Source: Suilimivivens sp964614185
GTDB lineage: Bacteria > Bacillota > Clostridia > Lachnospirales > Lachnospiraceae
Length of the DNA: 63,260 bases
Direction of reading: 5' to 3'
Assembly: GCA_964614185.1 (NCBI GenBank)
Contig: CAZTKJ010000013.1
Coordinates: 1 to 63,260, forward strand
In this document: in pieces, positions 62,684 through 63,260 of the stretch
Layout of the letters: every line of letters starts with the position of its first letter
Position numbering within the stretch: the first letter of the stretch is position 1
Notes under the pieces: generated by a model
Databases searched by the model: none
What the model was told of the DNA's origin: nothing
The model's input: only the letters and a program-made list of their open reading frames with translations
Made by a program: the position numbers and the translations under genes

Positions 62684-62775
62684 AAACAAGGAGGATAAAT
62701 CCTCTGCTCCTGCGAGGGCGCACGCCATGCAGGCATGGCAGACATTTTTCTTCAGAAAACAAGGAGGATTAGAAA
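62684..62775 (+). other. Intergenic segment with duplicated ribosome-site sequence and hairpin
   Basis: AAAACAAGGAGGAT occurs twice (62686-62699 and 62757-62770); only the second precedes a start codon. Between them GCCATG/CATGGC can form a hairpin at about 62726-62741. Confidence 0.5.
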
Positions 62776-63260
62776 ATGGCAGAACAGGCTAAAAAACCGG
62801 TTGGAATCATGGAAACCGTTCTTCGTGACGCGCATCAGTCTCTGATAGCGACCAGAATGCCTACCGAGATGATGCTTCCAATCGTAGAGAAAATGGATAA
62901 AGTTGGTTATCATGCAGTAGAGTGCTGGGGCGGCGCGACATTTGACGCATCTCTTCGTTTTTTAAAGGAAGATCCCTGGGATAGACTTAGAAAGTTAAGA
63001 GACGGATTTAAGAATACGAAACTGCAGATGCTCTTTAGAGGTCAGAATATCTTAGGATACAGACCCTATGCAGATGACGTAGTAGACAGTTTCGTAGAAA
63101 AGTCTATTGCAAACGGTATTGATATTATCCGTATTTTTGACTGCTTAAATGATTTGAGAAACTTGCAGGAAGCAGTAAATGCAACCAATAAAGTAAAGGC
63201 CAGAGAAGGAAGAGGTCATGCACAGGTTGCTCTTTCCTATACATTAGGTGATGCCTATAC
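62776..63260 (+). CDS. Oxaloacetate decarboxylase/pyruvate carboxylase carboxyltransferase (5S type), 5' part
   Basis: The first 161 residues are visible; the gene runs off the right edge. The pattern ETVLRDAHQSLIATRMPTEMM, then VECWGGATFDASLRFLKEDPW, then MLFRGQNILGYRPYADD and DIIRIFDCLNDLRNLQ is the HMGL-like TIM barrel of oxaloacetate decarboxylase alpha, pyruvate carboxylase B and transcarboxylase 5S. The metal-binding Asp is in RDAHQS. It transfers CO2 between oxaloacetate or pyruvate and biotin. Whether it carries its own biotin domain lies beyond the window. AAGGAGG precedes the ATG. Confidence 0.92.
   Translation, partial: MAEQAKKPVGIMETVLRDAHQSLIATRMPTEMMLPIVEKMDKVGYHAVECWGGATFDASLRFLKEDPWDRLRKLRDGFKNTKLQMLFRGQNILGYRPYADDVVDSFVEKSIANGIDIIRIFDCLNDLRNLQEAVNATNKVKAREGRGHAQVALSYTLGDAY

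Noticed and set aside
62728..62797. Short frame starting at ATG 62733
   Set aside because: Encodes about 21 residues and runs over the next ribosome site and start; no support beyond an ATG.

Overview
The window looks like the chromosome of a low-to-moderate-GC anaerobic Firmicute, most likely a member of the Lachnospiraceae (Clostridium cluster XIVa). The basis is the mix of families: DUF4125, DUF4317, a very large fused 2-hydroxyacyl-CoA dehydratase activase-like protein, an alpha2-type glycyl-tRNA synthetase, a Na+-translocating biotin decarboxylase operon, scpAB, and the era-yqzL-recO order. Shine-Dalgarno sites are strong (AGGAGG-like) and promoters are of the sigma-A type. No rRNA, tRNA, insertion sequence, prophage or CRISPR array was seen. 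Every stretch longer than 300 bases holds a gene.

Layout. 1-490: end of a Phd/YefM-type antitoxin gene followed by a RelE/ParE toxin. 601-3747: an anchored orphan protein, then a BlaI-type repressor and M56 membrane protease pair behind a promoter with a TACA-N2-TGTA operator. 3894-7930: a membrane diguanylate cyclase next to a TPR / nucleotidyltransferase-like / DUF4125 fusion. 8088-20515: metabolic and housekeeping genes with three MATE transporters, including one open frame that joins AroA (EPSP synthase) to HflX (ribosome-associated GTPase), a pseudouridine synthase, a divergent NAD-dependent DNA ligase and MetA. 20647-32358: a signalling block containing an HD-GYP response regulator, a soluble histidine kinase, a second regulator with a decayed HD-GYP domain, CheR, CheB, a CheY-like protein, CheA, CheW, a chemoreceptor without a sensor domain, and an EAL-HDOD protein. 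37845-32447 (minus strand): a 1411-residue protein with two activase domains, then DUF4317. 38081-40178: a rhomboid-like membrane protein, a sigma-like protein without region 4, and a small unknown protein. 40446-56321: M16 peptidase, DUF4349 lipoprotein, era-yqzL-recO, a lipoprotein, glyQS, alaS, rpsU, a D,D-carboxypeptidase, a phosphoesterase, deoC and scpAB. 56378-58743: a second D,D-carboxypeptidase and an asparaginase. 58881 to the end: a Na+-pumping decarboxylase operon that carries both an acyl-CoA-type and a 5S (oxaloacetate/pyruvate)-type carboxyltransferase; the last gene runs off the edge.

How the parts work together. The 20.6-32.4 kb block combines chemoreceptor signalling with proteins of cyclic-di-GMP ancestry, and no flagellar gene lies beside it. 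It may be a chemosensory system that controls something other than swimming. The diguanylate cyclase at 3.9 kb could feed the same messenger. The right-hand operon can couple decarboxylation of a carboxy acid to Na+ export.

The most unusual items are the AroA-HflX fusion, the TPR-nucleotidyltransferase-like-DUF4125 protein, the sigma-like protein without region 4, the paired intact and decayed HD-GYP regulators around the Che genes, and the DNA ligase with altered NMN-pocket residues. All functional statements rest on recognising motifs and family resemblance by eye; no database search was run.
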